64,000 nucleotides of DNA. Origin: an uncultured Clostridia bacterium. Its GTDB lineage: Bacteria > Bacillota > Clostridia > TANB77 > CAG-508. The position numbers and the translations under genes are program-made. The notes below the pieces were generated by a model that saw only the letters and a list, made by a program, of their open reading frames with translations, searched no databases and was not told the origin of the DNA. Shown in pieces: positions 1 to 9,139 of the stretch (the first letter of the stretch is position 1; every line of letters begins with the position of its first letter). Where the stretch lies: positions 34,880 to 98,879 of the forward strand of contig CAKOXV010000002.1 in the NCBI GenBank assembly GCA_934130355.1, given 5' to 3'.

Positions 1-523
1 TAGATGTATGTGTTCAAATTATAAAAAATATGGCAAAAGTTTTTGCACAAATGTACATATTAATGAGGATGAGTTGATAGAAGAAGTAATAAATTCATTA
101 AAAGAGAATATTAAGCAGAATTTCAATATTAAAAATCTAAAGATAGTGTGGAAAAAAGATGAAACAGATTTTTTGAAAAATATACAAAAATTAAATAAAA
201 TGAAAGAAGAAACTAATAGGATAATTGGCAACTTATATGAGGCTCAAAATAGTGGTCAAATTTCACAAGATACGTTTTTTATGCTAGTTCAAAAATATGA
301 GGAACAAAGAAATTGCTATGAGAGAAAAATACAAAATATTAAACAATATGAACTAAAAAATGAGAAAATTCAAAATATGAGCCAAATGAAAATCATACGA
401 AAGGTAAATGAAGTTTTAGAGTTTAAAGAGATAAATCAAGAAACTAAAAATTTGATTTTTAAATTAATTGATAAAATTATAATTGATGATAAAAACATAG
501 AAATAAAATATAAATTCAAGTGA
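1..523 (+). CDS. Large serine recombinase, C-terminal part (5' end outside window)
   Basis: The frame is open from the window edge, so the N-terminal resolvase catalytic domain lies to the left. What remains begins in a recombinase zinc-ribbon (Cys at the start, then GKSFCTN and an acidic ELIEEV segment). It continues into a long charged coiled coil rich in Lys, Glu, Asn and Gln, and ends with the Ile/Asp/Lys-rich tail usual for this family. Such enzymes insert phages, conjugative elements or sporulation-excised elements at specific sites. The gene stops about 15 bases before recognisable cotJB sequence on the other strand, the position expected for the recombinase gene at one end of its own element. 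The class is well supported; the element type cannot be told from this fragment. Confidence 0.85.
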   Translation, partial: RCMCSNYKKYGKSFCTNVHINEDELIEEVINSLKENIKQNFNIKNLKIVWKKDETDFLKNIQKLNKMKEETNRIIGNLYEAQNSGQISQDTFFMLVQKYEEQRNCYERKIQNIKQYELKNEKIQNMSQMKIIRKVNEVLEFKEINQETKNLIFKLIDKIIIDDKNIEIKYKFK

Positions 524-777
524 CCCAAAATGAACGAAGGCCATGGTTCTTCAAGCCATCTCCATTTGTTACATGGAAATTGAATTGTCAAAGGTCCATA
601 AACTTTTTGATATTTATCTGTTAATTCTCTATATTCTTTGGCATATTTTCTGTGTAAACAAAGTGCTTTTTCATCATCAACGTGAGTATCTAAATATAAT
701 CCTAATTCAGTCATAGCAAAATTCAAACACTTAATTCTTTCTAACATATCTTCTCTACAATTTTCGTTATCTAGCAT
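436..777 (-). CDS. cotJB: CotJB spore coat protein with its 3' end replaced by an inserted element
   Basis: CotJB is a small coat-associated protein made in the mother cell and encoded with cotJA and cotJC. The first 80 residues fit the family (YLDTHVDDEKAL, YGPLT, PCNKWRWLEEPWP). After that the frame runs about 33 residues into DNA antisense to the recombinase gene, ending at 436; this tail is not CotJB-like. The family normally stops only a few residues after PWPW, so just the last codons are displaced. The start ATG overlaps the cotJA stop and has an AAAGGGGTG ribosome site. cotJC, usually next in the operon, is absent here and would lie beyond the element. The fusion protein may still work, or excision may restore the gene during sporulation. 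Confidence 0.8.
   Translation of the reverse strand: MLDNENCREDMLERIKCLNFAMTELGLYLDTHVDDEKALCLHRKYAKEYRELTDKYQKVYGPLTIQFPCNKWRWLEEPWPSFILGHLNLYFISMFLSSIIILSINLKIKFLVS
524..548. other. Probable attachment-site junction of the serine-recombinase element in cotJB
   Basis: The cotJB reading frame keeps family sequence up to the residues EEPWP, encoded leftward to about position 538. It then departs from the expected ending (a further Trp followed by an acidic or short tail) into sequence that belongs to the recombinase side. The crossover point is therefore placed near 535-541. The exact core cannot be fixed without the other end of the element. Confidence 0.55.
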
Positions 778-1139
778 TTGTTACACCCCTTTCCAATTGT
801 ATTTGTGGCTTCTAAGAATTCATTTGTCCTCATTGATTGGCAAGGCATATAAGGGCTAACTAATTCAGGAAATAAAGTTCCCATTTTTAAGCCAACACAA
901 GGTTTAAAAGTTTGGTCCATAAATTGCCATGGAACATAACTTTGACCTAACATTGGATTCTCTGGAAATACACTTACTTCGTATTCTTCATCAAATCCAC
1001 ATTCACACATATCTTTTTCATAATCTTCACAATTGCATGAACACATATTATTACATTGATCTTCTATTATAGTATTATCAGTAGTGTTAGAAACACTATT
1101 ATTCATACAACAGCATTTTTTGAAATTTCTAGTAAACAT
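771..1139 (-). CDS. cotJA: Spore coat associated protein CotJA
   Basis: Small coat-associated protein of the CotJ operon, expected to be made in the mother cell. The second half is typical of CotJA: PENPMLGQSYVPWQFM, then a segment ending FPELVSPYMPCQSM. The first 55 residues are an unusual Cys-rich extension (CCC, CSCNC, CECG) absent from short CotJA proteins, and the C-terminus is also Cys-rich. Disulfides or metal in the coat are possible but not shown. Translation is coupled to cotJB by a short overlap. A GGAGGACT ribosome site precedes the start. Confidence 0.88.
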   Translation of the reverse strand: MFTRNFKKCCCMNNSVSNTTDNTIIEDQCNNMCSCNCEDYEKDMCECGFDEEYEVSVFPENPMLGQSYVPWQFMDQTFKPCVGLKMGTLFPELVSPYMPCQSMRTNEFLEATNTIGKGCNKC

Positions 1140-1277
1140 ATAGTCCTCCTTTTTAATAAATATACTACATAATATGACAAAAAAATAATTATGTGAAAAT
1201 TTTCAGATTTTCACATAAAATTCATAATTATATAGTAAAATACATAAGATTAAAATCGGAAAGAAAGGAATGTTCAA

Positions 1278-3878
1278 ATGTTACAATTAAAAGATATAAC
1301 AAAAACTTATTTATCAGGAGATAATGAAGTAAAAGCACTAAAAGGAATTAGCCTTGAATTTAGAGAAAGCGAGTTTGTATCTATATTAGGTCAGAGTGGA
1401 TGTGGAAAAACCACTTTGCTAAATATTATAGGTGGACTAGATAGATATACAACAGGAGATTTAATAATAAATGATAAAACAACTAAAGAATTTAAAGATA
1501 AAGATTGGGATACATATAGAAACCACTCTATAGGCTTTATATTTCAGAGCTATAATTTAATACCACATCAAACAGTTTTGGCAAATGTTGAATTAGCATT
1601 AACAATATCAGGAGTAAATAAAACAGAGAGAAGAAAAAGAGCAATTGAAGCATTAGAAAAAGTTGGGCTTGGAGATCAATTAAATAAAAAACCTAATCAA
1701 ATGTCAGGTGGACAAATGCAAAGAGTTGCAATTGCAAGAGCATTAGTAAACGACCCAGATATATTATTAGCAGATGAACCAACAGGAGCTCTTGATTCAC
1801 AAACAAGTGTGCAAGTAATGGAAATATTGAAAGAAATTTCAAAAGATAGATTAATTATAATGGTAACACATAATCCAGAATTAGCTGAAAAATATTCAAC
1901 AAGAATAATTAAGTTATTAGATGGAAAAGTAACAGATGATTCAAATCCTTATGTCGCAAGTAAAAAAGATTTAGACAAGGCTCGTACTAAAAAAGAAAAA
2001 ACAGGAAAAGCTTCAATGAAATTTACAACTGCAGTACGTTTAAGTATGAATAATTTAATGACTAAAAAAGGTAGAACTTTTTTAACATCATTTGCAGGTA
2101 GTATAGGAATAATAGGAATTGCACTCATTTTATCACTTTCAAATGGAATGCAATCATATATAAATAGAGTTGAAGAAGATACATTGTCATCATATCCAAT
2201 TACAATACAAGAAGCAACAATTGATATGTCAAGTATGCTTGAATCAATGATGGGAGATGGAGATAAAACAGAACATGAGGATGGAAAAATTTATTCTCGT
2301 GCAATAGTAAATGACATATTAGAAACAATATCAACAAAAATTCAGACAAATAATTTAGAAGAATTTAAAAAGTTTATAGAAAGTGATGAAACAAATATAA
2401 AAGATTATATAAATGCGGTTCAATATAGTTATAATCTTAATTTAAATATATATAAAAATGATGAAGAAAAAATTCAACAAGTAAATCCAAGCATAGTATT
2501 CGAAAAACTTGGGTTTGAAAATATGACTCAAACTAATTCTCAATCAGAAATGTTTTCAAGTGGAATGTTTATGACACAAACTGATGTATGGACAGAAATG
2601 CTTGATAACAAAGAACTATTAAAATCACAATATGATGTAGTTGCAGGAAAATGGCCAGAAAAATATAATGAAGTAGTATTAATTGTAGATAAAAATAATG
2701 AAATAAGTGATTATACACTATATTCATTAGGAATAAAAGATATTAAAGAATTAGAAGAATCAATGAAAAAAATAAAAAATGGTGAAGAAGTTAAATCATC
2801 AGCAGAAAATGAAAGCTATTCATATCAAGATATTTTGAATTATAAATTTAAAGTTGTATTAAATACAGATTATTATAAAAAAGTAGGAAATGTATGGCAA
2901 GACATGTCAGAAAATGACGAATATATGAAAGAACTTATAAAAAATGCTGAAGAGATTTCTGTAGTAGGAATTATTAGACCAAATGAAGAAACTGTTGCAA
3001 CTTCAGGCTCAGGATTAATCGGATATAATAAAGAACTTAAAGAATATGTAATAAATAAAATTAATGAAGCTGAAATAGTAAAAGAACAAAAAAATGATCC
3101 TAAAATAAATGTATTTACAGGAATAGAATTTCCAGAAAATTCAGATGCTTCATTTGATTTCTCACAATTATCAGATGAACAAAAAATGCTTATGGCATCT
3201 CTTTCTCAAGAAGAATTAGCTGAATTGATGAAAACATATTCAGAAAATGCAAAAGCTAATTATGAAGATAATCTAACGAAACTAGGAGTAGTTGAATTAA
3301 GTAATCCGAGTGCAATAAATATTTATGCAAAAGATTTTGACTCAAAGGAAATGATTTCAAATATTATAACGGATTACAATAACAAGCAAACAGAAAACGG
3401 AAAAGAAGAAAATGTTATAAATTATACAGATATTGTTGGAATTATGATGAATTCAGTATCTACAATTATAAATGTAATTAGTTATGCATTAATTGCATTC
3501 GTAGGAATCTCATTAGTGGTTTCTTCAATTATGATTGGAATTATAACTTATATTTCAGTTCTAGAAAGAACAAAAGAAATAGGAATTCTTCGTAGTATAG
3601 GAGCATCAAAAAAAGATGTATCAAGAGTGTTTAATGCAGAAACTTTAATTATAGGTTTAGTGGCAGGATTGATTGGTATAGGTGTAACATTATTGTTAAA
3701 TATTCCTATAAACATGGTAATAAAATCAATAACTGGAATTTCTCAAATATCAAAATTACCTGTTATTGGAGGCACAATTTTAGTTGCTATTAGTGTTGGA
3801 TTAACTATGTTTGCTGGCTTAATTCCAGCAAGATTTGCAGCAAAGCGTGACCCAGTTGAGGCTTTAAGAAGTGAATAA
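1278..3878 (+). CDS. ABC transporter, fused ATP-binding and FtsX-type permease (MacB-like)
   Basis: A single polypeptide joins a LolD/MacB-class ATPase to a MacB/FtsX permease. The ATPase (about residues 1-225) has Walker A GQSGCGKT at 38-45, signature SGGQMQRVAIA, Walker B ILLADEPTGALD and the switch His in MVTHNPE. After a Lys-rich linker comes a first membrane helix near 270-290, a large extracytoplasmic region of about 430 residues, and three helices near the C-terminus, the last part carrying the FtsX motif ERTKEIGILRSIGAS. This class moves peptides, lipids or cell-wall signals, or acts mechanically on hydrolases; the substrate is unknown. In Firmicutes the domains are often separate genes, so the fusion is notable but not rare. 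It appears monocistronic. Confidence 0.9.
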   Translation: MLQLKDITKTYLSGDNEVKALKGISLEFRESEFVSILGQSGCGKTTLLNIIGGLDRYTTGDLIINDKTTKEFKDKDWDTYRNHSIGFIFQSYNLIPHQTVLANVELALTISGVNKTERRKRAIEALEKVGLGDQLNKKPNQMSGGQMQRVAIARALVNDPDILLADEPTGALDSQTSVQVMEILKEISKDRLIIMVTHNPELAEKYSTRIIKLLDGKVTDDSNPYVASKKDLDKARTKKEKTGKASMKFTTAVRLSMNNLMTKKGRTFLTSFAGSIGIIGIALILSLSNGMQSYINRVEEDTLSSYPITIQEATIDMSSMLESMMGDGDKTEHEDGKIYSRAIVNDILETISTKIQTNNLEEFKKFIESDETNIKDYINAVQYSYNLNLNIYKNDEEKIQQVNPSIVFEKLGFENMTQTNSQSEMFSSGMFMTQTDVWTEMLDNKELLKSQYDVVAGKWPEKYNEVVLIVDKNNEISDYTLYSLGIKDIKELEESMKKIKNGEEVKSSAENESYSYQDILNYKFKVVLNTDYYKKVGNVWQDMSENDEYMKELIKNAEEISVVGIIRPNEETVATSGSGLIGYNKELKEYVINKINEAEIVKEQKNDPKINVFTGIEFPENSDASFDFSQLSDEQKMLMASLSQEELAELMKTYSENAKANYEDNLTKLGVVELSNPSAINIYAKDFDSKEMISNIITDYNNKQTENGKEENVINYTDIVGIMMNSVSTIINVISYALIAFVGISLVVSSIMIGIITYISVLERTKEIGILRSIGASKKDVSRVFNAETLIIGLVAGLIGIGVTLLLNIPINMVIKSITGISQISKLPVIGGTILVAISVGLTMFAGLIPARFAAKRDPVEALRSE

Positions 3879-3945
3879 TGTAAAAAAATGGGGACGGTTC
3901 TTTTCTTTTCAAATTAGGAATTGTCCTCTTTTTACAGCTTTATCA
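3879..3945. repeat. REP-like intergenic repeat (GGGGACGGTTC type)
   Basis: The spacer after the ABC transporter carries AAAATGGGGACGGTTCTTTT followed by a partly complementary GAATTGTCCTCTTTTT. The same core appears on the opposite strand at about 40704-40742. Repeats with this GGGGACGG core are common between genes in Clostridia. Here it may also act as a weak terminator because it folds and ends in a T run. Confidence 0.5.
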
Positions 3946-4018
3946 AAATTGACAAAAGAAAACAAAATATGATATATTTATATAGAATTGAATTGATTTT
4001 AAAATGTAGGAGAAGAAA

Positions 4019-7000
4019 ATGAAAAAAGTAGTACATATAGGAATGGATGTTGGCTCAACAACTGTAAAAATTGCAGTTATGAATGAAAATCTAGAAATAA
4101 TAGAAACATCTTATGAAAGACATTATTCAGACACGAAGAACACAGTATGTAAAGTACTTGAAAAAATAGTAGAGAATTATAAAGATTATGAATTTACAAT
4201 AGCATTAACAGGTTCAGGAGCAATGAGTACAGCTAAGTTTTTAGATGTACCATTTATTCAAGAAGTTGTTGCATGTAAAAGAGCTGTAGAAAGATATATT
4301 CCACAAACAGATGTAGTAATAGAATTAGGTGGAGAAGATGCAAAAATTATTTATTTCGGAAGAGCTATAGAACAACGTATGAATGGAACATGTGCAGGTG
4401 GAACAGGTGCATTTCTTGATCAAATGGCATCATTATTAAACACAGATACTGCAGGATTAAATGAACTAGCTAAAAATTATCATACAATATATCCAATAGC
4501 TTCACGTTGTGGAGTATTTGCTAAAACTGATGTGCAACCATTATTAAATGAAGGTGCTGCAAAAGAGGATATTGCAGTATCTATTTTGCAAGCTGTTGTG
4601 AATCAAACAATATCAGGATTAGCTTGTGGTAGACCGATTAGAGGAAATGTTGCATTTCTAGGAGGACCATTAACTTATGTACCAGAACTAAGAACACGTT
4701 TTATAGAAACTTTAAATTTAAGTTTAGAACAAGCAATTGTACCAGAAGAACCACATTTATTAGTTGCAAAAGGGGCTTGTTTAGAAGCTAAAGATGAAAC
4801 ACCAATAAGTGTGGAAAAATTAAAAAGCAAAATAGAAGTTTTGAAACATTCTTATGATACAACAACACAACCATTAAAACCACTATTTTCAACAAATGTA
4901 GAATATGATGAATTTAAAACAAGACATGATAAAGATAAAGTAGCTAAAAAACCATTATCAGAGCATAAAGGAGATTGTTTTATTGGGATAGATGCAGGTT
5001 CAACAACATCAAAATTAGTTGTTACAGATAGAGATGGAACATTGCTATATTCAGCATATCAAGGAAACGGTGGAAAACCACTTGATAGTATTATAGAAAT
5101 GTTAAAAAAATTGTATTCTGTTATGCCTAAAGAAGCGGTAATTCGTTATAGTGGTGTTACAGGTTATGGAGAAAAATTAATACAAACAGCGCTAAATGTA
5201 GATTTAAATGAAATTGAAACAATAGCACATTACACAGCAGCTAAAAAGTTTGAACCAAAAGTAACAAGTATTGTTGATATTGGTGGACAAGACATGAAAT
5301 ACATCAAGTTAAAAAACAATACAATTGATAATATAATGCTAAATGAAGCTTGTTCATCAGGGTGTGGTTCATTTATAGAAACTTATGCTAAAAGCTTAAA
5401 CTTAAGCATTGAAGAATTCGTAAAAGAAGCATTAGAAGCAAAAAATCCAGTAGATTTAGGTTCTAGATGTACAGTATTTATGAATTCAAAAATAAAACAA
5501 GCGCAAAAAGAAGGATATACTGTTGGAGATATATCAGCAGGTTTATCATATTCTGTAATAAAAAATGCAATTCAAAAAGTAATGAAAATTAGAGATGTAA
5601 AAAAATTAGGAAGCTATATTGTTGTGCAAGGTGGAACTTTTTACAATGAAGCAGTATTAAGAACATTTGAACTAATTGTTGGAAGACATGTAATAAGACC
5701 AGATATAGCTGGACTTATGGGAGCTTATGGAATGGCATTACTTGCTTGTGAACAATATGAAGCAAATATGGATATGGAGTATCATTCAACAATTGCAACA
5801 GCAGAAGAAATGGACAAATTAGATATACAAGTAACACACACAAGATGTAATGGATGTGAAAATCATTGTCAATTAACAATAAATAGATTTAGCAATGGAA
5901 AAAGACACATATCAGGAAATAGATGTGAAAAAGGAGAAGGTATAGTAAATTCACACAAAGATTTACCTAATCTTGTAAAATACAAATATGACAGAATTTT
6001 TGGATATACACCATTAGAAGAAAAAGATGCTCCTAGAGGAACAATAGGAATTCCAAGAGTTTTAAATATGTATGAAGATTATCCATTTTGGTTTACATTA
6101 TTTACAAACTTAGGATTTAGGGTAATAATCTCAGAAAAAAGCACGAGAAAAATATATGAAAAAGGCATTGAATCAATGCCATCTGAATCTGTATGTTATC
6201 CTGCAAAATTATCACATGGACATGTTATAAGTTTAATTCAAAAAGGAATAAAAACAATATTTTATCCATGTATACCATATTCACGAAAAGAATATGATGA
6301 TGCAAATAACAGATATAATTGCCCAATAGTAATTTCTTATGCTGAAGTAATAAAAAATAATATTGAAGAATTAAAAAATAATGACATAAAATTTATGAAT
6401 CCATTTTTACCATTTGAATCAAAAGCATTATTAAAAAGAATGATGGAGTTACCAGAATTTAAAGAATATAATTTTAACAAAAAAGAATTAAAAAATGCTA
6501 TTGAAAAAGCACAAGAAGAATATCAAAAATGCAGACAAGACATACACAACAAGGGAAAAGAAACATTAGAATACATAGAAAAAAACAACTTGAAAGGAAT
6601 TGTATTAGCAGGAAGACCATATCATGTTGACCCAGAAATAAACCATGGAATTGATACATTAATAACAAGCTTAGGAATGTGTGTATTAACAGAAGATAGT
6701 ATAGCAGATAAAACATTACCAGAAAGACCACTTCGTGTTGTTGACCAATGGATGTTCCATTCAAGATTATATGCAGCAGCAGATTTTGTAGGTAGACATG
6801 ACAACTTGGAACTTGTTCAAATAAATTCATTTGGATGTGGAGTAGATGCTGTTACAACAGATGAAGTTGAAGAAATCCTAACAAGTTTTGGAAAAATGTA
6901 TACATTAATAAAAATTGATGAAGTAAATAATCTAGGTGCTGTAAGAATTCGTTTACGTTCATTACTTGCAAGTATAAATAAAAGACTAAATAATAAAAAA

Positions 7001-8344
7001 GAAGAAAAAGAAACAGGAGAATATTTCTTAAAGAAAAATCCATTTACAGAGGAAATGAAAAAAGAATATGTGATTTTAATTCCACAAATGGCACCAATTC
7101 ATTTCGATTTTATAGAACCTGTTTTACAAAGTGAAGGATATAAAGCAAAACTTTTAAGGGAATGTACACAACACACAATAGAAACAGGATTAAAATATGT
7201 AAATAATGATGCATGTTATCCATCAATTATTACAACAGGACAAATGGTAGAAGCATTAGAGTCTGGAGAATATGATGTAAATAAAACAGCATTAATAATG
7301 TCACAAACAGGTGGCGGATGTAGAGCAACAAATTATATTGGATTTATTCGTAAAGCTTTAAAAGATGCGGGATTTGGCCAAGTTCCAGTAATATCATTTA
7401 ATGTTGTTGGAATGGAAAAAAATCCAGGATTTAAGCTAACATTACCATTACTTGAAAAACTATTAAAATCAATGGTTTATGCAGATTTATTGCAAAAAAT
7501 GTTATACAAAAATAGAGCTTATGAAAAAAATAAGGGTGAAACAGACCAATTATTTGCAGAATGGATGGAAAAAGCAAAAAAACTTGCAATAAACAGCAGT
7601 TCAAAAGAATTTTCAAATGGAATATATGAAATGGTAGAAGATTTTGAAAAAATTGAGTGGAAACAAGTCAAAGAAAAGCCAAAAGTAGGAATTGTTGGAG
7701 AGATTTTAATTAAGTATCATCCATTTGGAAACAATTATGTAGCAAATCTATTAGAAAAAGAAGGCGCAGAAGTTGTTTTACCAGACTTTATGGGATTTGT
7801 TAAATATGTTGCAGCAAATGGAGTAATTTCACATCAATTATTAAAAAATAATGGCTTGAAATCAATATTATTTGATGTTGCTATAAAACTTATAAATTCA
7901 TTCGAAAAAGATGCAAAAAAAGCACTAGAAAAATCTAAAAAAGGCTATTTACCAACTTGTGATATTTGGCATTTGGCTGATAATGTAAAATCAGTTTTAT
8001 CAACTGGAAATCAAACAGGTGAAGGATGGTTCTTAACTGCAGAAATGCTTGAATACATGGAAAATGGTATTCAAAATATAGTATGTGTTCAACCATTTGC
8101 ATGTTTACCAAATCATGTTGTTGGAAAAGGTGTAATAAAAACTATTAGAGATATGTTTCCTTATGCAAATATTGTTCCTGTTGATTATGACCCAGGAGCA
8201 AGTGAAACAAATCAAGCTAATAGAATAAAACTTCTTATGACAGTTGCTAAGGATAATTTAAAAATGAAACAAAAAGAAAAGAAAATAGCAGAAAATGAAA
8301 ACATAAATGAAGAAAATATTAAAATAAAGGGGTTAAAAAATTAA
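4019..8344 (+). CDS. 2-hydroxyacyl-CoA dehydratase activase family protein, giant form
   Basis: A 1441-residue protein that combines activator and dehydratase-like parts. Two BcrA/BadF-type ATPase modules are seen: GMDVGSTTVK at the N-terminus and GIDAGSTTSK near residue 323. Each has the iron-sulfur Cys pair expected of the activase (NGTCAGGTGAF with SRCGVF, and NEACSSGCGSF with SRCTVF). A Cys cluster TRCNGCENHC follows, then a DUF2229-like and HgdB-like C-terminal half (GGGCRATNYIGF, FACLPNHVVGKG). Known activases couple ATP hydrolysis to one-electron transfer for difficult dehydrations or reductions. The giant fused form is widespread in anaerobes but its substrate is unproven. The stop overlaps the next start by one base, so the two genes are probably cotranscribed. 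Confidence 0.88.
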   Translation: MKKVVHIGMDVGSTTVKIAVMNENLEIIETSYERHYSDTKNTVCKVLEKIVENYKDYEFTIALTGSGAMSTAKFLDVPFIQEVVACKRAVERYIPQTDVVIELGGEDAKIIYFGRAIEQRMNGTCAGGTGAFLDQMASLLNTDTAGLNELAKNYHTIYPIASRCGVFAKTDVQPLLNEGAAKEDIAVSILQAVVNQTISGLACGRPIRGNVAFLGGPLTYVPELRTRFIETLNLSLEQAIVPEEPHLLVAKGACLEAKDETPISVEKLKSKIEVLKHSYDTTTQPLKPLFSTNVEYDEFKTRHDKDKVAKKPLSEHKGDCFIGIDAGSTTSKLVVTDRDGTLLYSAYQGNGGKPLDSIIEMLKKLYSVMPKEAVIRYSGVTGYGEKLIQTALNVDLNEIETIAHYTAAKKFEPKVTSIVDIGGQDMKYIKLKNNTIDNIMLNEACSSGCGSFIETYAKSLNLSIEEFVKEALEAKNPVDLGSRCTVFMNSKIKQAQKEGYTVGDISAGLSYSVIKNAIQKVMKIRDVKKLGSYIVVQGGTFYNEAVLRTFELIVGRHVIRPDIAGLMGAYGMALLACEQYEANMDMEYHSTIATAEEMDKLDIQVTHTRCNGCENHCQLTINRFSNGKRHISGNRCEKGEGIVNSHKDLPNLVKYKYDRIFGYTPLEEKDAPRGTIGIPRVLNMYEDYPFWFTLFTNLGFRVIISEKSTRKIYEKGIESMPSESVCYPAKLSHGHVISLIQKGIKTIFYPCIPYSRKEYDDANNRYNCPIVISYAEVIKNNIEELKNNDIKFMNPFLPFESKALLKRMMELPEFKEYNFNKKELKNAIEKAQEEYQKCRQDIHNKGKETLEYIEKNNLKGIVLAGRPYHVDPEINHGIDTLITSLGMCVLTEDSIADKTLPERPLRVVDQWMFHSRLYAAADFVGRHDNLELVQINSFGCGVDAVTTDEVEEILTSFGKMYTLIKIDEVNNLGAVRIRLRSLLASINKRLNNKKEEKETGEYFLKKNPFTEEMKKEYVILIPQMAPIHFDFIEPVLQSEGYKAKLLRECTQHTIETGLKYVNNDACYPSIITTGQMVEALESGEYDVNKTALIMSQTGGGCRATNYIGFIRKALKDAGFGQVPVISFNVVGMEKNPGFKLTLPLLEKLLKSMVYADLLQKMLYKNRAYEKNKGETDQLFAEWMEKAKKLAINSSSKEFSNGIYEMVEDFEKIEWKQVKEKPKVGIVGEILIKYHPFGNNYVANLLEKEGAEVVLPDFMGFVKYVAANGVISHQLLKNNGLKSILFDVAIKLINSFEKDAKKALEKSKKGYLPTCDIWHLADNVKSVLSTGNQTGEGWFLTAEMLEYMENGIQNIVCVQPFACLPNHVVGKGVIKTIRDMFPYANIVPVDYDPGASETNQANRIKLLMTVAKDNLKMKQKEKKIAENENINEENIKIKGLKN

Positions 8345-9096
8345 TGTTACCAATAGAAAATTATATAGCATTATTTTATATATATTCAATTGCTGGTTGG
8401 ATAATGGAATCAGTAAATATATCTATAAGAAATAAAAAATTTACCAATAGAGGATTTTTAATAGGACCATATTGCCCAATATATGGTTGGGGAGTTGTTT
8501 TAATAACAATATTATTGCAAAAATATCATGATGATATATTTGCAACATTTTCTCTATCAATTTTAATATGTGGAACTTTGGAATATGCAACAAGTTTTAT
8601 AATGGAGAAAATTTTTAAAGCAAGATGGTGGGATTATAGTAAAAGAAAATTTAATATAAATGGACGTATTTGTCTTGAAACATTAATTCCTTTTGGAATT
8701 GCGGGAACAACTATTACAATGTTTATAAATCCATTTTTATTAAAATATATAAATATGGTTCCTAGAGTTGCTATGTATGTGATTTTAGGAATAATAAGTG
8801 TATTTTTTACTATAGATAGTATAATTTCATTTAAAATAATATTGAACTTAAAGGAAATGTCTAAAGAATTTAAAGATAACACAGATGAAATTTCAGAAAA
8901 AGTTAAAAAGATTGTTAGAAAGAAAATGGTACTATATAAAAGACTTGTTGGTGCATTCCCTAAAATTAAAGAAAATGTACTATATGAAAAATGGGGAGAC
9001 ATAAAGAAAAAAATCGAAGAGTCAAGAGAGGAAATTCGTACTAAAATAGATAATTCAAGAGAAAATTTTGAAAAAATGTATAAGAAGAAAAATTAA
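8344..9096 (+). CDS. Putative ABC-type permease, CmpB family membrane protein
   Basis: The N-terminal motif (IAGWIMES, then NRGFLIGPYCPIYGWG) is characteristic of the CmpB-like family annotated as putative ABC transporter permease. Four or five membrane helices fill residues 1-170. The rest is a highly charged cytoplasmic tail predicted to form a coiled coil. No ATPase gene is adjacent, so real transporter function is uncertain. The start ATG shares a base with the stop of the dehydratase-activase gene, indicating translational coupling. Confidence 0.75.
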   Translation: MLPIENYIALFYIYSIAGWIMESVNISIRNKKFTNRGFLIGPYCPIYGWGVVLITILLQKYHDDIFATFSLSILICGTLEYATSFIMEKIFKARWWDYSKRKFNINGRICLETLIPFGIAGTTITMFINPFLLKYINMVPRVAMYVILGIISVFFTIDSIISFKIILNLKEMSKEFKDNTDEISEKVKKIVRKKMVLYKRLVGAFPKIKENVLYEKWGDIKKKIEESREEIRTKIDNSRENFEKMYKKKN

Positions 9097-9100
9097 TGAT

Positions 9101-9135
9101 GAAGCCGTATTTATGTAAAAATAGATACGGCTTTA
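9101..9135. terminator. Bidirectional rho-independent terminator
   Basis: Inverted repeat GAAGCCGTAT / ATACGGCTTTA with A and T runs on either side, between two convergent genes (the CmpB-like gene and dapA). Confidence 0.85.
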
Positions 9136-9139
9136 TTAA

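Noticed and set aside
6498..7616. Minus-strand ORFs inside the dehydratase-activase gene
   Set aside because: Low-complexity Leu/Phe/His-rich products typical of antisense readings of AT-rich coding DNA.
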